From assembly GCA_031271365.1 (NCBI GenBank), contig JAISVV010000002.1, forward strand, positions 1-8,612: 8,612 nucleotides of DNA, written 5' to 3'. Made by a program: the position numbers and the translations under genes. This stretch comes from Elusimicrobiota bacterium (GTDB taxonomy: Bacteria; Elusimicrobiota; Elusimicrobia; Elusimicrobiales; Elusimicrobiaceae). Below the pieces are notes generated by a model. The model was not told the DNA's origin, searched no databases, and saw only the letters and a program-made list of their open reading frames with translations. Of this stretch, positions 1 to 5,883 are shown one piece after another (positions within the stretch are counted from its first letter, which is position 1; every line of letters starts with the position of its first letter).

Positions 1-1
1 C

Positions 2-439
2 ATGAAAGAGCGCACTTTAGTTTTAATCAAACCCGACGCCATCAGCAAACGCCTAAGCGGCGTTATAATAGACCGCCTTGAGCGGCTGGGCTTAACGATA
101 AAAGCCGCAAAAGTAGTAACTGCCACCGACGCGCTTATAAGGCGCCATTACGCGCATTTGGCGGGCGCGCCTTTCATGGACGATATTGTAGCCTTTATGC
201 TTGGCAAATTTAACGACGTGGAAGACAGCCGCCTTTACGCCTTTGTCTTTGAAGGGCCCGGCGCCGTTGCAAAAGTGCGCGGCGAGGCCGGCGCCACCGA
301 CCCGGATAAAGCCCTGCCCCACACTATACGCGGCGCCTTCGGGCAGATAAAAGACGGGGTTATGCAAAACTGCCTGCACGCCTCGGCCGGCGCGCAAGAG
401 GCAAAAGACGAAATTAAACTTTGGTTTGGAGATATCTAG
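2..439 (+). CDS. ndk: Nucleoside diphosphate kinase
   Basis: This 145-residue protein transfers the gamma-phosphate between nucleoside tri- and diphosphates through a phospho-histidine, balancing cytosolic NTP and dNTP pools. It opens with the family signature ERTLVLIKPDA (Lys10). It also has the PF..DIVAFM segment (58-66), a GATDP loop (97-101), TIRG (108-111, Arg110) and the active-site block NCLHAS with catalytic His126. Glu137 lies 11 residues after the His, as in the human enzyme. Two things are unusual. About seven extra residues (around 67-75) sit between the FM helix and the strand YAFVFEG. The normally strict HGSDS after the catalytic His reads HASAG. The ATG at position 2 places the N-terminus exactly where the family starts, so the gene is probably complete although its promoter and ribosome site lie outside the window. 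The next gene starts directly at its stop codon. Confidence 0.93.
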   Translation: MKERTLVLIKPDAISKRLSGVIIDRLERLGLTIKAAKVVTATDALIRRHYAHLAGAPFMDDIVAFMLGKFNDVEDSRLYAFVFEGPGAVAKVRGEAGATDPDKALPHTIRGAFGQIKDGVMQNCLHASAGAQEAKDEIKLWFGDI

Positions 440-1342
440 ATGAAGCGCTTTTTAACTTTTCTTATCATTTGCTTTGCCCCGGCCGCTTACGCGCAGCAGG
501 CAGCCCAAACGCCCGCGCCGCAAAGCGCCCCCGCCCCCATAGCGGAAGAAGAAGGCTCCGTAACCATAACCACCGAAGACGGGTGGGAAATTAAAGCCAT
601 ATACGCGCAAGCCCAGCCCCCAGAGGGGCAAGACGCGCCGCCGGCCGCGGGCAAAGCCGTTATCTTTTTGCACGAGCTTATGGGCGGCAAAAACGATTTT
701 AAAAATTTGGCAAAAAAACTTAACCAATTCGGCTTTACAACTTTAGCGGTGGACTTGCGCGGCCACGGCGGCAGCGTTAATCTTGGCGAGCAAAGCGCCT
801 TTAAAAAAACCGGCACCGACAACGAGTTTAACCAAATGACGCGCGACGTTACCGCCGCCATAGAATACCTTGCCAAAAACGGCTTTGCCGCGCCCGACGT
901 CTTTTTAATAGGCGAAGGCCTGGGCGCAAACGTTGCCGCGCGTTCTATTATTTTTAACCCCGATATCGCAGGCCTGGCGCTTTTGACGCCAACTTTAAAA
1001 TCGCGCGACGTGCTTACAATGACGGGCATTAAAGTTAACACAAAGCCCGTGTTTATAGCCGTCTCCTCCGCAGACCGCAAAAATATGATGGAGGCAAGCT
1101 TTATCCGCAATGCGGCGTTTTTGGCAAGCGGGCAGGGCAAAGTAACTTTTTTAACCGCCTACGACAGGCGCGGCGCGGCGATGGTTGAGCGTTACCTGGC
1201 GGACGATTTAATACAATGGCTAAACTACCCGCAGCTGCCCGAGGTCCTGCCCGACATACCGCCCGACGTTACCCTTACGCAGCCGCAGCCCGCCGACGCG
1301 CAGCCGCCTGCGCAACTGGCCCCGCCGTCAGTTTTATTTTAG
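440..1342 (+). CDS. Secreted alpha/beta-hydrolase-fold protein, probably catalytically inactive
   Basis: This 300-residue protein has a signal peptide, residues 1-18, with cleavage predicted at AYA|QQ. A Pro/Ala-rich linker (about 20-35) follows, then an alpha/beta-hydrolase core of about 70-262, then a Pro/Gln-rich tail (264-298). Fold landmarks are VIFLHELMGG (74-83, the oxyanion region), FTTLAVDLRGHGGS (99-112) and the nucleophile-elbow strand VFLIGEGLGANVA (154-166). At the elbow the usual GxSxG reads G-E-G-L-G, so Gly160 replaces the nucleophilic Ser. Near the C-terminal histidine position the sequence is YDRRGAAM (241-248), where active relatives have a GxxHG-like motif. The fold assignment is fairly secure. 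Loss of activity is inferred from these substitutions, and no substrate can be named. The ATG abuts the ndk TAG, and a GGAG at 428-431 inside ndk, 8 bases upstream, supports this start and translational coupling. Confidence 0.8.
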   Translation: MKRFLTFLIICFAPAAYAQQAAQTPAPQSAPAPIAEEEGSVTITTEDGWEIKAIYAQAQPPEGQDAPPAAGKAVIFLHELMGGKNDFKNLAKKLNQFGFTTLAVDLRGHGGSVNLGEQSAFKKTGTDNEFNQMTRDVTAAIEYLAKNGFAAPDVFLIGEGLGANVAARSIIFNPDIAGLALLTPTLKSRDVLTMTGIKVNTKPVFIAVSSADRKNMMEASFIRNAAFLASGQGKVTFLTAYDRRGAAMVERYLADDLIQWLNYPQLPEVLPDIPPDVTLTQPQPADAQPPAQLAPPSVLF

Positions 1343-1385
1343 CGCAAAATACGCGCAAAGCGGCTGCCGCGGCTGTTAAAGCGGC

Positions 1386-1853
1386 CTAATTAAAATACGC
1401 TTCCAACGCGAGTAAAAACTTCTTTTTATCCAACCCGCCGCCATAGCCTGTAAGGCTGCCGTTTGCGCCTATTACGCGGTGGCAGGGCACTATTATGGAG
1501 ATTGGGTTTCTGTTATTAGCCATGCCGACCGCGCGCATGGCTTTGGGGTTTTTTATCATCACCGCGATATCTTTATAACTTTTTGTTTTGCCGTAGGGCA
1601 CGCGCCGCAGCGCCGCCCATACTTTTTGCTGGAAAGCCGTGCCTTTTGGCGCAAGCGGCAGGGTAAACTCTTTTAGCCTGCCGTCAAAGTAGGCCTGCAG
1701 TTCTTTGTTGGCTTTTTTTAAAAGCGGCGTTTCTTTTAAAACCGCTTCGCCGGGTTTAAAGCGGCCGGCAAACTTTATATCGCTTATGCAGCCGCCCTCT
1801 TCGGTCACGGCAAGCGGGCCTGCGGGCGAGGCGTAGATAAAATAAGTTTTCAT
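1386..1853 (-). CDS. ogt: Methylated-DNA--protein-cysteine S-methyltransferase (Ogt/MGMT type)
   Basis: This 155-residue suicide repair protein takes alkyl groups from O6-alkylguanine (and O4-alkylthymine) onto its own cysteine. The acceptor motif IIVPCHRV is intact with Cys124. The DNA-binding helix-turn-helix region GTAFQQKVWAALRRVPYGKTKSY (71-93) precedes RAVGMANNRNP (107-117), which carries the arginine finger Arg107. The tail LTGYGGGLDKKKFLL (134-148) is typical. A short N-terminal ribonuclease-like domain spans about 1-65. Length fits the stand-alone Ogt form without an AraC-like Ada domain. I chose the ATG at 1853 because MKTYFIYASPAGPL matches the family N-terminus. The open frame continues upstream to 1979, but only across ispH coding sequence. 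No Shine-Dalgarno sequence is visible and a TATAAT lies just upstream, so the transcript may be leaderless or nearly so. It converges on the preceding hydrolase-fold gene with a 43-bp gap. Confidence 0.93.
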   Translation of the reverse strand: MKTYFIYASPAGPLAVTEEGGCISDIKFAGRFKPGEAVLKETPLLKKANKELQAYFDGRLKEFTLPLAPKGTAFQQKVWAALRRVPYGKTKSYKDIAVMIKNPKAMRAVGMANNRNPISIIVPCHRVIGANGSLTGYGGGLDKKKFLLALEAYFN

Positions 1854-1855
1854 AA

Positions 1856-1875
1856 ACTTATTATAATATATAAGT
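1856..1875. promoter_or_regulatory. Shared divergent promoter with interrupted palindrome
   Basis: The 22 bp between the ogt and ispH start codons contain ACTTAT (1856-1861), an 8-bp AT-only spacer, and ATAAGT (1870-1875), a perfect 6-bp inverted repeat. TATAAT occurs on the + strand at 1862-1867 and on the - strand at 1860-1865. A -10 box there would place transcription starts within a few bases of each ATG, giving leaderless or very short leaders, consistent with the missing Shine-Dalgarno sequences. I see no good -35 box for either direction. The symmetry could instead be an operator. Promoter function is inferred. Confidence 0.5.
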
Positions 1876-2745
1876 ATGACAGATAAAGACAAAGGCGTAA
1901 CCATCGCCCCCAGCGCGGGCTTTTGCCCGGGCGTTAAAAAAGCTATAGAATGCGTGCTTGCGCTGGAGGCGGCGGGCAAAAAGCCCGTCTACACCATAGG
2001 CCCGCTGATACACAACAAGCAGGTTACCGACGCTTTAGAGGCCAAAGGCATACGCGCTATCGATACCTTGGGCCAGGCCGAAGATAAAAGCGGCGTTTTG
2101 GTTATACGCGCGCACGGCATAACGCCCGCTTTCCAGCAGGAGGTTGCCGCCCTGGGCATGGAGGTGGTTGATTCCACCTGCCCGCTGGTTAAAAAAGTGC
2201 ATAATGTTATAGACCACTACGCCAAAGAGGGCTACGACACCCTTATAGTCGGCGACGCCGGCCACGCCGAAGTTGTGGGGCTTTTAGGCTATACGCAAGG
2301 CAAAGGCCGCGTTGTTGCGGGCGTGGAAGAAGCCCAAAAACTGCCGCCCTTTGACAAAGTAAACATAGTGGCCCAAACCACCCAGAAAGAAGAAACTTTT
2401 TACGCCGTGGCCGAAATCATAAAACAAAAAGCAAAAGTTTACCGGGTTTCCAACACCATTTGCGAGCCCACCAAGCAGCGCCAAAAAGAAACCCGCGACC
2501 AGGCCAAAGAGGCCGATTTGGTTATAGTTGTAGGCGGCAAGCACAGCGCAAACACGGCGCGCCTTGCAAAACTGTGCGCGCAAATGTGTAAAATCGTAAT
2601 ACACGTGGAAAGCGAAACGGAAATAAACAAAGACATGGTTTTTACGCCCAAAAAGATATTTATAACGGCGGGCGCTTCTACCCCCAACTGGGTGATAGAA
2701 GACGTTGCCCGCCGCGTAAGATATTTAAGAGAGGATAAAGTATGA
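1876..2745 (+). CDS. ispH: 4-hydroxy-3-methylbut-2-enyl diphosphate reductase (IspH/LytB)
   Basis: IspH is the last enzyme of the MEP pathway, reducing HMBPP to IPP and DMAPP with a [4Fe-4S] cluster. The 289-residue protein carries all three cluster cysteines: Cys17 in AGFCPGVKKAIE, Cys102 in DSTCPLVKKVH and Cys196 in NTICEPTKQRQ. Substrate-binding residues are also present: His46 (PLIHN), His80 (RAHG), His130 with Glu132 (GHAEVVG), the AQTTQ loop (166-170), HSANT (223-227, Ser224 and Asn226) and Ser268 in AGASTPNW. The ATG at 1876 leaves a short six-residue lead before the first strand, as expected. No Shine-Dalgarno sequence precedes it. The stop overlaps the start of pfkA (ATGA), so the two are translated together. 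Presence of IspH implies isoprenoid synthesis from pyruvate and glyceraldehyde-3-phosphate. Confidence 0.97.
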   Translation: MTDKDKGVTIAPSAGFCPGVKKAIECVLALEAAGKKPVYTIGPLIHNKQVTDALEAKGIRAIDTLGQAEDKSGVLVIRAHGITPAFQQEVAALGMEVVDSTCPLVKKVHNVIDHYAKEGYDTLIVGDAGHAEVVGLLGYTQGKGRVVAGVEEAQKLPPFDKVNIVAQTTQKEETFYAVAEIIKQKAKVYRVSNTICEPTKQRQKETRDQAKEADLVIVVGGKHSANTARLAKLCAQMCKIVIHVESETEINKDMVFTPKKIFITAGASTPNWVIEDVARRVRYLREDKV

Positions 2746-3842
2746 AAGCAAAACGAATAGGGGTTCTAACCGCCGGCGGCGACTGCCCGGGCCTTAACGC
2801 CGTAGTGCGCGGGGTAACAAAGCACGCTTTGCAAAACGGCATGGAAGTTTTGGGCTTTAAAAACGGCTTTGACGGCCTTGTTAAAAACGATTTTATGTTT
2901 TTAGACGACAGGTGCGTATCGGGCATAATAACGCGCGGGGGCACGATTTTGGGCACCAGCAATTTAGCCAACCCGTTTGCCTACACTCTGCCGCCTTTGG
3001 GCAGCCCCAAAGAGCCTAAGGATTTAACCGCCAACGTGCTTAACACTATCAAAGAAAATAAGGTTGACGCTTTGGTTGCCATCGGCGGGGACGGCACTTT
3101 GTCCATGGCGCAAAAATTTATAGAACTGGGCGTTAAAATAGTGGGCGTGCCTAAAACTATAGATAATGACTTATCCGCCACCGATTTTACTTTTGGTTTT
3201 GACTCGGCCCTAAGCGCGGCTACCGACGCGGTGGACCGCATACATACCACCGCAGAAAGCCACCACCGCATTATGATTATAGAAACAATGGGCCGCTACG
3301 CGGGCTGGATTGCGCTGCGCTCCTGTATAGCCGGCGGCGGCGATATCTGCCTGATACCGGAGATACCCTATAACGACGACGCCATAGCCAAAGCAATAGA
3401 AGACAGGCGCGCAAAAGGCAAAACTTTCAGCATTATAGTAGCGGCCGAAGGCGCCGTGAATGAAAAGGGCGAAATGGCCGTGCAGCGCACTATAGAGGGC
3501 TCCACGGACCCTGTAAGGCTTGGCGGCATAAGCGGCAAAGTGGCCGCCATGCTGGAGCAAAAACTTGGCCTTGAGTGCCGCGTGGTGGTTTTAGGCCATT
3601 TGCAGCGCGGCGGCACGCCGACGGCTTTTGACAGATGGCTTTCAACCCGTTTCGGCACGGAGGCGGTGGAGCTTATACTTAAAAATCAGTACGGCAATAT
3701 GGTAGCCCTGCGCGGCGGAGACATTATAAGCGTGCCGATAAAACAAGCCGTGGCCAAATTAAAAAAAGTGGACCCGTCCGGCGAAGAAGTGCGCAGCGCG
3801 CTGGCCGTCGGCACAAGTTTTGGCTCAAATAAAATAGGGTAA
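2742..3842 (+). CDS. pfkA: 6-phosphofructokinase, group III (mixed-substrate clade), predicted ATP-dependent
   Basis: This enzyme phosphorylates fructose-6-phosphate to fructose-1,6-bisphosphate in glycolysis. The 366-residue protein has GVLTAGGDCPGLNAVVRG (7-24), the phosphoryl-donor loop GGDGT (115-119), the catalytic PKTIDND (137-143, Asp141 and Asp143), HTTAES (168-173), MGRYAGW (183-189), IPE (205-207) and GHLQRGG (285-291). The stretch from PKTIDND through TTAESH closely resembles the actinomycete-type group III clade as I remember it. Gly118 in GGDGT is the residue associated with ATP use, whereas PPi enzymes carry Asp there. Lys138 replaces the Gly of classical ATP enzymes. I therefore predict ATP as donor, but this clade includes PPi enzymes and phylogeny alone would not settle it. 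The E. coli-type allosteric site cannot be assumed. Start supported by GAGG at 2731-2734, 7 bases upstream, and by the 4-bp overlap with ispH. Confidence 0.93.
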   Translation: MKAKRIGVLTAGGDCPGLNAVVRGVTKHALQNGMEVLGFKNGFDGLVKNDFMFLDDRCVSGIITRGGTILGTSNLANPFAYTLPPLGSPKEPKDLTANVLNTIKENKVDALVAIGGDGTLSMAQKFIELGVKIVGVPKTIDNDLSATDFTFGFDSALSAATDAVDRIHTTAESHHRIMIIETMGRYAGWIALRSCIAGGGDICLIPEIPYNDDAIAKAIEDRRAKGKTFSIIVAAEGAVNEKGEMAVQRTIEGSTDPVRLGGISGKVAAMLEQKLGLECRVVVLGHLQRGGTPTAFDRWLSTRFGTEAVELILKNQYGNMVALRGGDIISVPIKQAVAKLKKVDPSGEEVRSALAVGTSFGSNKIG

Positions 3843-3857
3843 ACATTTTTTTAACGC

Positions 3858-3961
3858 CGTCATTGCGGGCCGCAGGCGCGGCAATCTCATTAGAGTAGTT
3901 ACCTATTATAGGAAAACGGATTTTATGAGACTGCCACGTCGCTACGCTCCTCGCAATGACG
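3858..3961. repeat. REP/MITE-like inverted-repeat element with CGTCATTGCG ends
   Basis: This 104-bp element nearly fills the pfkA-rlmB gap. Its outer 10 bp are a perfect inverted repeat: CGTCATTGCG at 3858-3867 and CGCAATGACG at 3952-3961. The inner 11 bp, GGCAATCTCAT at 3880-3890 against ATGAGACTGCC at 3925-3935, match with one mismatch. The cores between them differ in length and sequence (12 bp at 3868-3879, 16 bp at 3936-3951), so the arms are unequal, 33 and 37 bp. The 34-bp loop contains a perfect 11-bp palindrome, CCTATTATAGG (3902-3912). The ends match a repeat family I know from many bacterial genomes, seen as ATTGCGAGGAGCG-type sequences. No transposase or clear target duplication is visible. 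As RNA it would form a long stem in the intergenic transcript, which could affect rlmB expression or mRNA stability (inference). Confidence 0.85.
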
Positions 3962-3977
3962 AACTAAAGAGGACTTT

Positions 3978-4733
3978 ATGGAAAATATTGAAAAAGGCGA
4001 AGTTATTTTTGGCGCGCACCCCGTGCGCGAGGCGCTTAAAAGCAAAAAGCGCAATGTGCTGCAGCTTTATATCACCGGCAAACACGGCGGCAAACAGCGG
4101 GAAGAAATTATCCGCCTTGCCAAAACGCGCAATGTAAAAATAAAAAGCGTGGAGCCTAAATTTTTAGACGCCATGGCCGGCCGCGGAAACAACCACCAAG
4201 GCCTGGTAGCGCGCGTGGAGCCTTTAAAGGCGGAGCGTCTTTCAAACGCCATCTACGAAGCCGCCGGCAAAAAAGACGCCCTCTGGCTTGCCATAGACGA
4301 AGTTACCGACCCGCAAAACCTGGGCTCTATGCTGCGCAGCGCGGCCTGCCTGGGCTTTAGCGTGGTGCTGCTGCCTGCAAGGCGCACGGTTGGCATTAAC
4401 TCCACCGTATATAAAGTATCCAGCGGCGCGCTGGAAAATATAACCGTGGTTGAAGTGCCCAACCTAACCACCGCTATTTTAGATTTAAAAGAAGAAGGCT
4501 TTTGGATATACGGCGCGGATATGGCGGGCGATAATATCCCCAAAGTTAAATACGCCTACCCGGCGCTGCTGGTGATAGGCTCCGAGTACACCGGCCTGCG
4601 CGAGAAAACGCGCGAGCATTGCGACCAAATTGTAGCCGTGCCGCAGCAAAAAGGCGCGCTGAGCAGTTTAAACGCCGCGGCGGCCGCAGCCATAATAATG
4701 TACGATATGTACGCTAAGCTAAAGTTTAAATAA
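3978..4733 (+). CDS. rlmB: TrmH-family SPOUT RNA 2'-O-ribose methyltransferase (RlmB-like)
   Basis: This enzyme is predicted to methylate a ribose 2'-OH in 23S rRNA (Gm2251 in E. coli) using S-adenosylmethionine. The 251-residue protein has an N-terminal substrate-binding domain of about 1-80, with FGAHPVREAL (11-20) and NNHQGLVARV (71-80). A linker and a C-terminal SPOUT trefoil-knot domain follow. Motif 1 is DEVTDPQNLGSMLRSA (107-122) with Asn114 and catalytic Arg120, motif 2 is VIGSEYTGLRE (199-209) with Glu203, and motif 3 is SSLNAAAAAAI (229-239). Motif 3 departs slightly from the usual SLNVS. The motif-2 Gly after GSE is also replaced (GSEYTG instead of GSEGxG). The family is certain, but RlmB versus another TrmH-family RNA target is likely and not proven. 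A strong AAAGAGG at 3966-3972, 5 bases upstream, fixes the start. The gene ends just before a strong terminator. Confidence 0.88.
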   Translation: MENIEKGEVIFGAHPVREALKSKKRNVLQLYITGKHGGKQREEIIRLAKTRNVKIKSVEPKFLDAMAGRGNNHQGLVARVEPLKAERLSNAIYEAAGKKDALWLAIDEVTDPQNLGSMLRSAACLGFSVVLLPARRTVGINSTVYKVSSGALENITVVEVPNLTTAILDLKEEGFWIYGADMAGDNIPKVKYAYPALLVIGSEYTGLREKTREHCDQIVAVPQQKGALSSLNAAAAAAIIMYDMYAKLKFK

Positions 4734-4755
4734 ACACGCCGCAGGCAAACAAACA

Positions 4756-4780
4756 GCCCCGCGCAAAAAAAGCGCGGGGC
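4756..4780. terminator. Bidirectional intrinsic terminator between convergent genes
   Basis: A perfect 9-bp GC-rich stem, GCCCCGCGC (4756-4764) with GCGCGGGGC (4772-4780), closes a 7-base loop of A residues. On the + strand it is followed by a T-rich run (CTTTATTT, then CTTTTT further on). On the - strand it is followed by TGTTTGTTTG. It lies 22 bp after the rlmB stop and 23 bp after the stop of the convergent gene at 4804, so it can end both operons. Confidence 0.92.
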
Positions 4781-4803
4781 CGCTTTATTTATAAAACTTT
4801 TTA

Positions 4804-5274
4804 TTACCTGGGGGTTTGCCCGGCGGCTTGCTCCATAAGTTCCTGCGAGGCTTGCAGGAAAGCCTGCCACTCGTCGTTTGTAAGCCCGTATTTATTTATC
4901 ATATATTCCGAGGTAAAATCATGCGCTTCCTGGCCGGTGGCCTGAGGGTTGTTTTTGGCATAATCGCTTTTAATAGTCGCGTATTCGGCCGCCATGGCTT
5001 TTTGCGCCTGCTCGTCGGACATCACCAAAGGGTCTATATAGGATGGCATTTCTTCCCTCCGGGCTAAATCTTCCTGCGTTTCCGGGGCGGGGCGGGCTTC
5101 TTTGGGTTTAAGCGGGTTGCCCATAATCATATATACCGACAGAATAACGGTAAATAAAATAAGCGCCGTCAGCGCGGTGCTGGTCCAGGCCGAAAAATCG
5201 TGATTATCCAGCAAATCTTTTAAAGCGAAAAATATTAAGGAAACTATAATTATAACTGCAACAAGTGTACCCAT
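4804..5274 (-). CDS. Small membrane protein with two transmembrane helices, unknown function
   Basis: I do not recognise this 156-residue protein. Two hydrophobic helices at about 3-19 (LVAVIIIVSLIFFALKD) and 33-51 (ALTALILFTVILSVYMI) form a hairpin joined by a short polar loop (DNHDFSAWTS). The basic stretch after helix 2 (LKPKEAR, 55-61) suggests by the positive-inside rule that both termini face the cytoplasm. The rest (about 62-156) is charged and probably helical, with Tyr/Glu/Asp-rich segments, including HDFTSEYMINKYGLTNDEWQ (118-137), and a Gln/Ala-rich end. An AGAGG at 5282-5286, 7 bases upstream, supports the start. It is the last gene of the five-gene minus-strand run, 18 bp after the preceding gene, and is followed by the terminator. 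By context it may belong to envelope biogenesis, but no function can be assigned. Confidence 0.75.
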   Translation of the reverse strand: MGTLVAVIIIVSLIFFALKDLLDNHDFSAWTSTALTALILFTVILSVYMIMGNPLKPKEARPAPETQEDLARREEMPSYIDPLVMSDEQAQKAMAAEYATIKSDYAKNNPQATGQEAHDFTSEYMINKYGLTNDEWQAFLQASQELMEQAAGQTPR

Positions 5275-5292
5275 TTAAATACCTCTTTAAAG

Positions 5293-5883
5293 TTACCTGC
5301 CCTGCGCGCGCACGCGCGCCGGCGCGGGGGAGGAGGACATCTCCAACATCATCTCTTGCATCAGGGACATAAAGGCCGGGTCCTTACTATATTCAAGCAA
5401 AATTTTTTGTATTTGTGGGTTTTTTAGGTAGTCTTCCTCAAAACCGGGTTTTAAAATATCGGAGGGGTTTACGGCGCCCATGGCCGTTTGCATCTGCCGG
5501 CTGTATTCTTTTACCTTAGGGTCGCTTAGATATTTTTGAAGGAAGGCGGCGGCCTCTTCCCCCTCCACGTCGCGCGGGGCGGGCTGCAATATTACGGGGG
5601 GCTCTTGCTGCGTTTCGTCGTTAAAGACGGGGCGCACCATAGCGCGCGCGGCCGTTTTTGTTCCGCCGTCATACTCTATCTCGCCCAAGGCTAAAGGGGA
5701 GTTTTCGTTTAACTCGTAAGAGGGCGCGGCGGCCTGCGGCGGCTGCTCAAAGGGGTAGAAGTCTTCTTCCTGCGCGGCGGCGGTTTGCTTAACTTCTTGG
5801 CGCGATAAAAAAACCCTTGCCGCCAAAGCGGCAAAAAGCAAAATTATCCCCGCCGATAAAAAAACTTTTGCCTTTGTGTTCAT
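5293..5883 (-). CDS. Membrane-anchored protein with helical DP-repeat C-terminus, unknown function
   Basis: This 196-residue protein has one N-terminal hydrophobic helix (about 7-25), either a signal anchor or an uncleaved signal. There is no lipobox cysteine and no obvious Ala-X-Ala cleavage site. A low-complexity Pro/Ala/Glu-rich linker follows (about 33-108). The C-terminal part (110-182) is helical and Met-rich. It holds three similar turns, LSDPKV (119-124), LKNPQI (153-158) and SKDPAF (166-171), spaced like the DP/NP repeats of STI1-type chaperone-binding domains. This resemblance is my inference by eye and is weak. Topology is probably N-in with the C-terminal domain outside the inner membrane. 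The start codon directly follows the stop of the FKBP gene (TAAATG) and lacks a Shine-Dalgarno sequence, so translation probably depends on coupling to the isomerase gene. That hints at a joint role in envelope protein handling. Confidence 0.75.
   Translation of the reverse strand: MNTKAKVFLSAGIILLFAALAARVFLSRQEVKQTAAAQEEDFYPFEQPPQAAAPSYELNENSPLALGEIEYDGGTKTAARAMVRPVFNDETQQEPPVILQPAPRDVEGEEAAAFLQKYLSDPKVKEYSRQMQTAMGAVNPSDILKPGFEEDYLKNPQIQKILLEYSKDPAFMSLMQEMMLEMSSSPAPARVRAQGR

Noticed and set aside
487..1140. 217-codon minus-strand open frame opposite the hydrolase-fold gene
   Set aside because: It is antisense to a gene with a clear signal peptide and fold motifs, and its translation shows no recognisable domain. 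GC-rich codon structure explains the long opposite frame.
1366..1385. Possible terminator hairpin GCCGC-N10-GCGGC between the convergent genes
   Set aside because: The stem is only 5 bp with a 10-base loop and no T-run on either side, so I cannot support it as a terminator.
1854..1979. N-terminal extension of the alkyltransferase to an ATG at 1979
   Set aside because: It would run through the start of ispH on the opposite strand. The extra 42 residues have no family counterpart, while the ATG at 1853 matches the family N-terminus.
2284..3560. Several 100-codon-class minus-strand frames opposite ispH and pfkA
   Set aside because: They lie within strongly motif-supported genes, have no ribosome sites, and show biased aromatic-rich translations typical of shadow frames.
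3925..4137. Plus-strand reading frame starting MRLPRRYAPRNDE
   Set aside because: Its first residues are translated from the right arm of the repeat element, a known source of spurious 'LPRRYAPRND' peptides. The rest overlaps rlmB in another frame.
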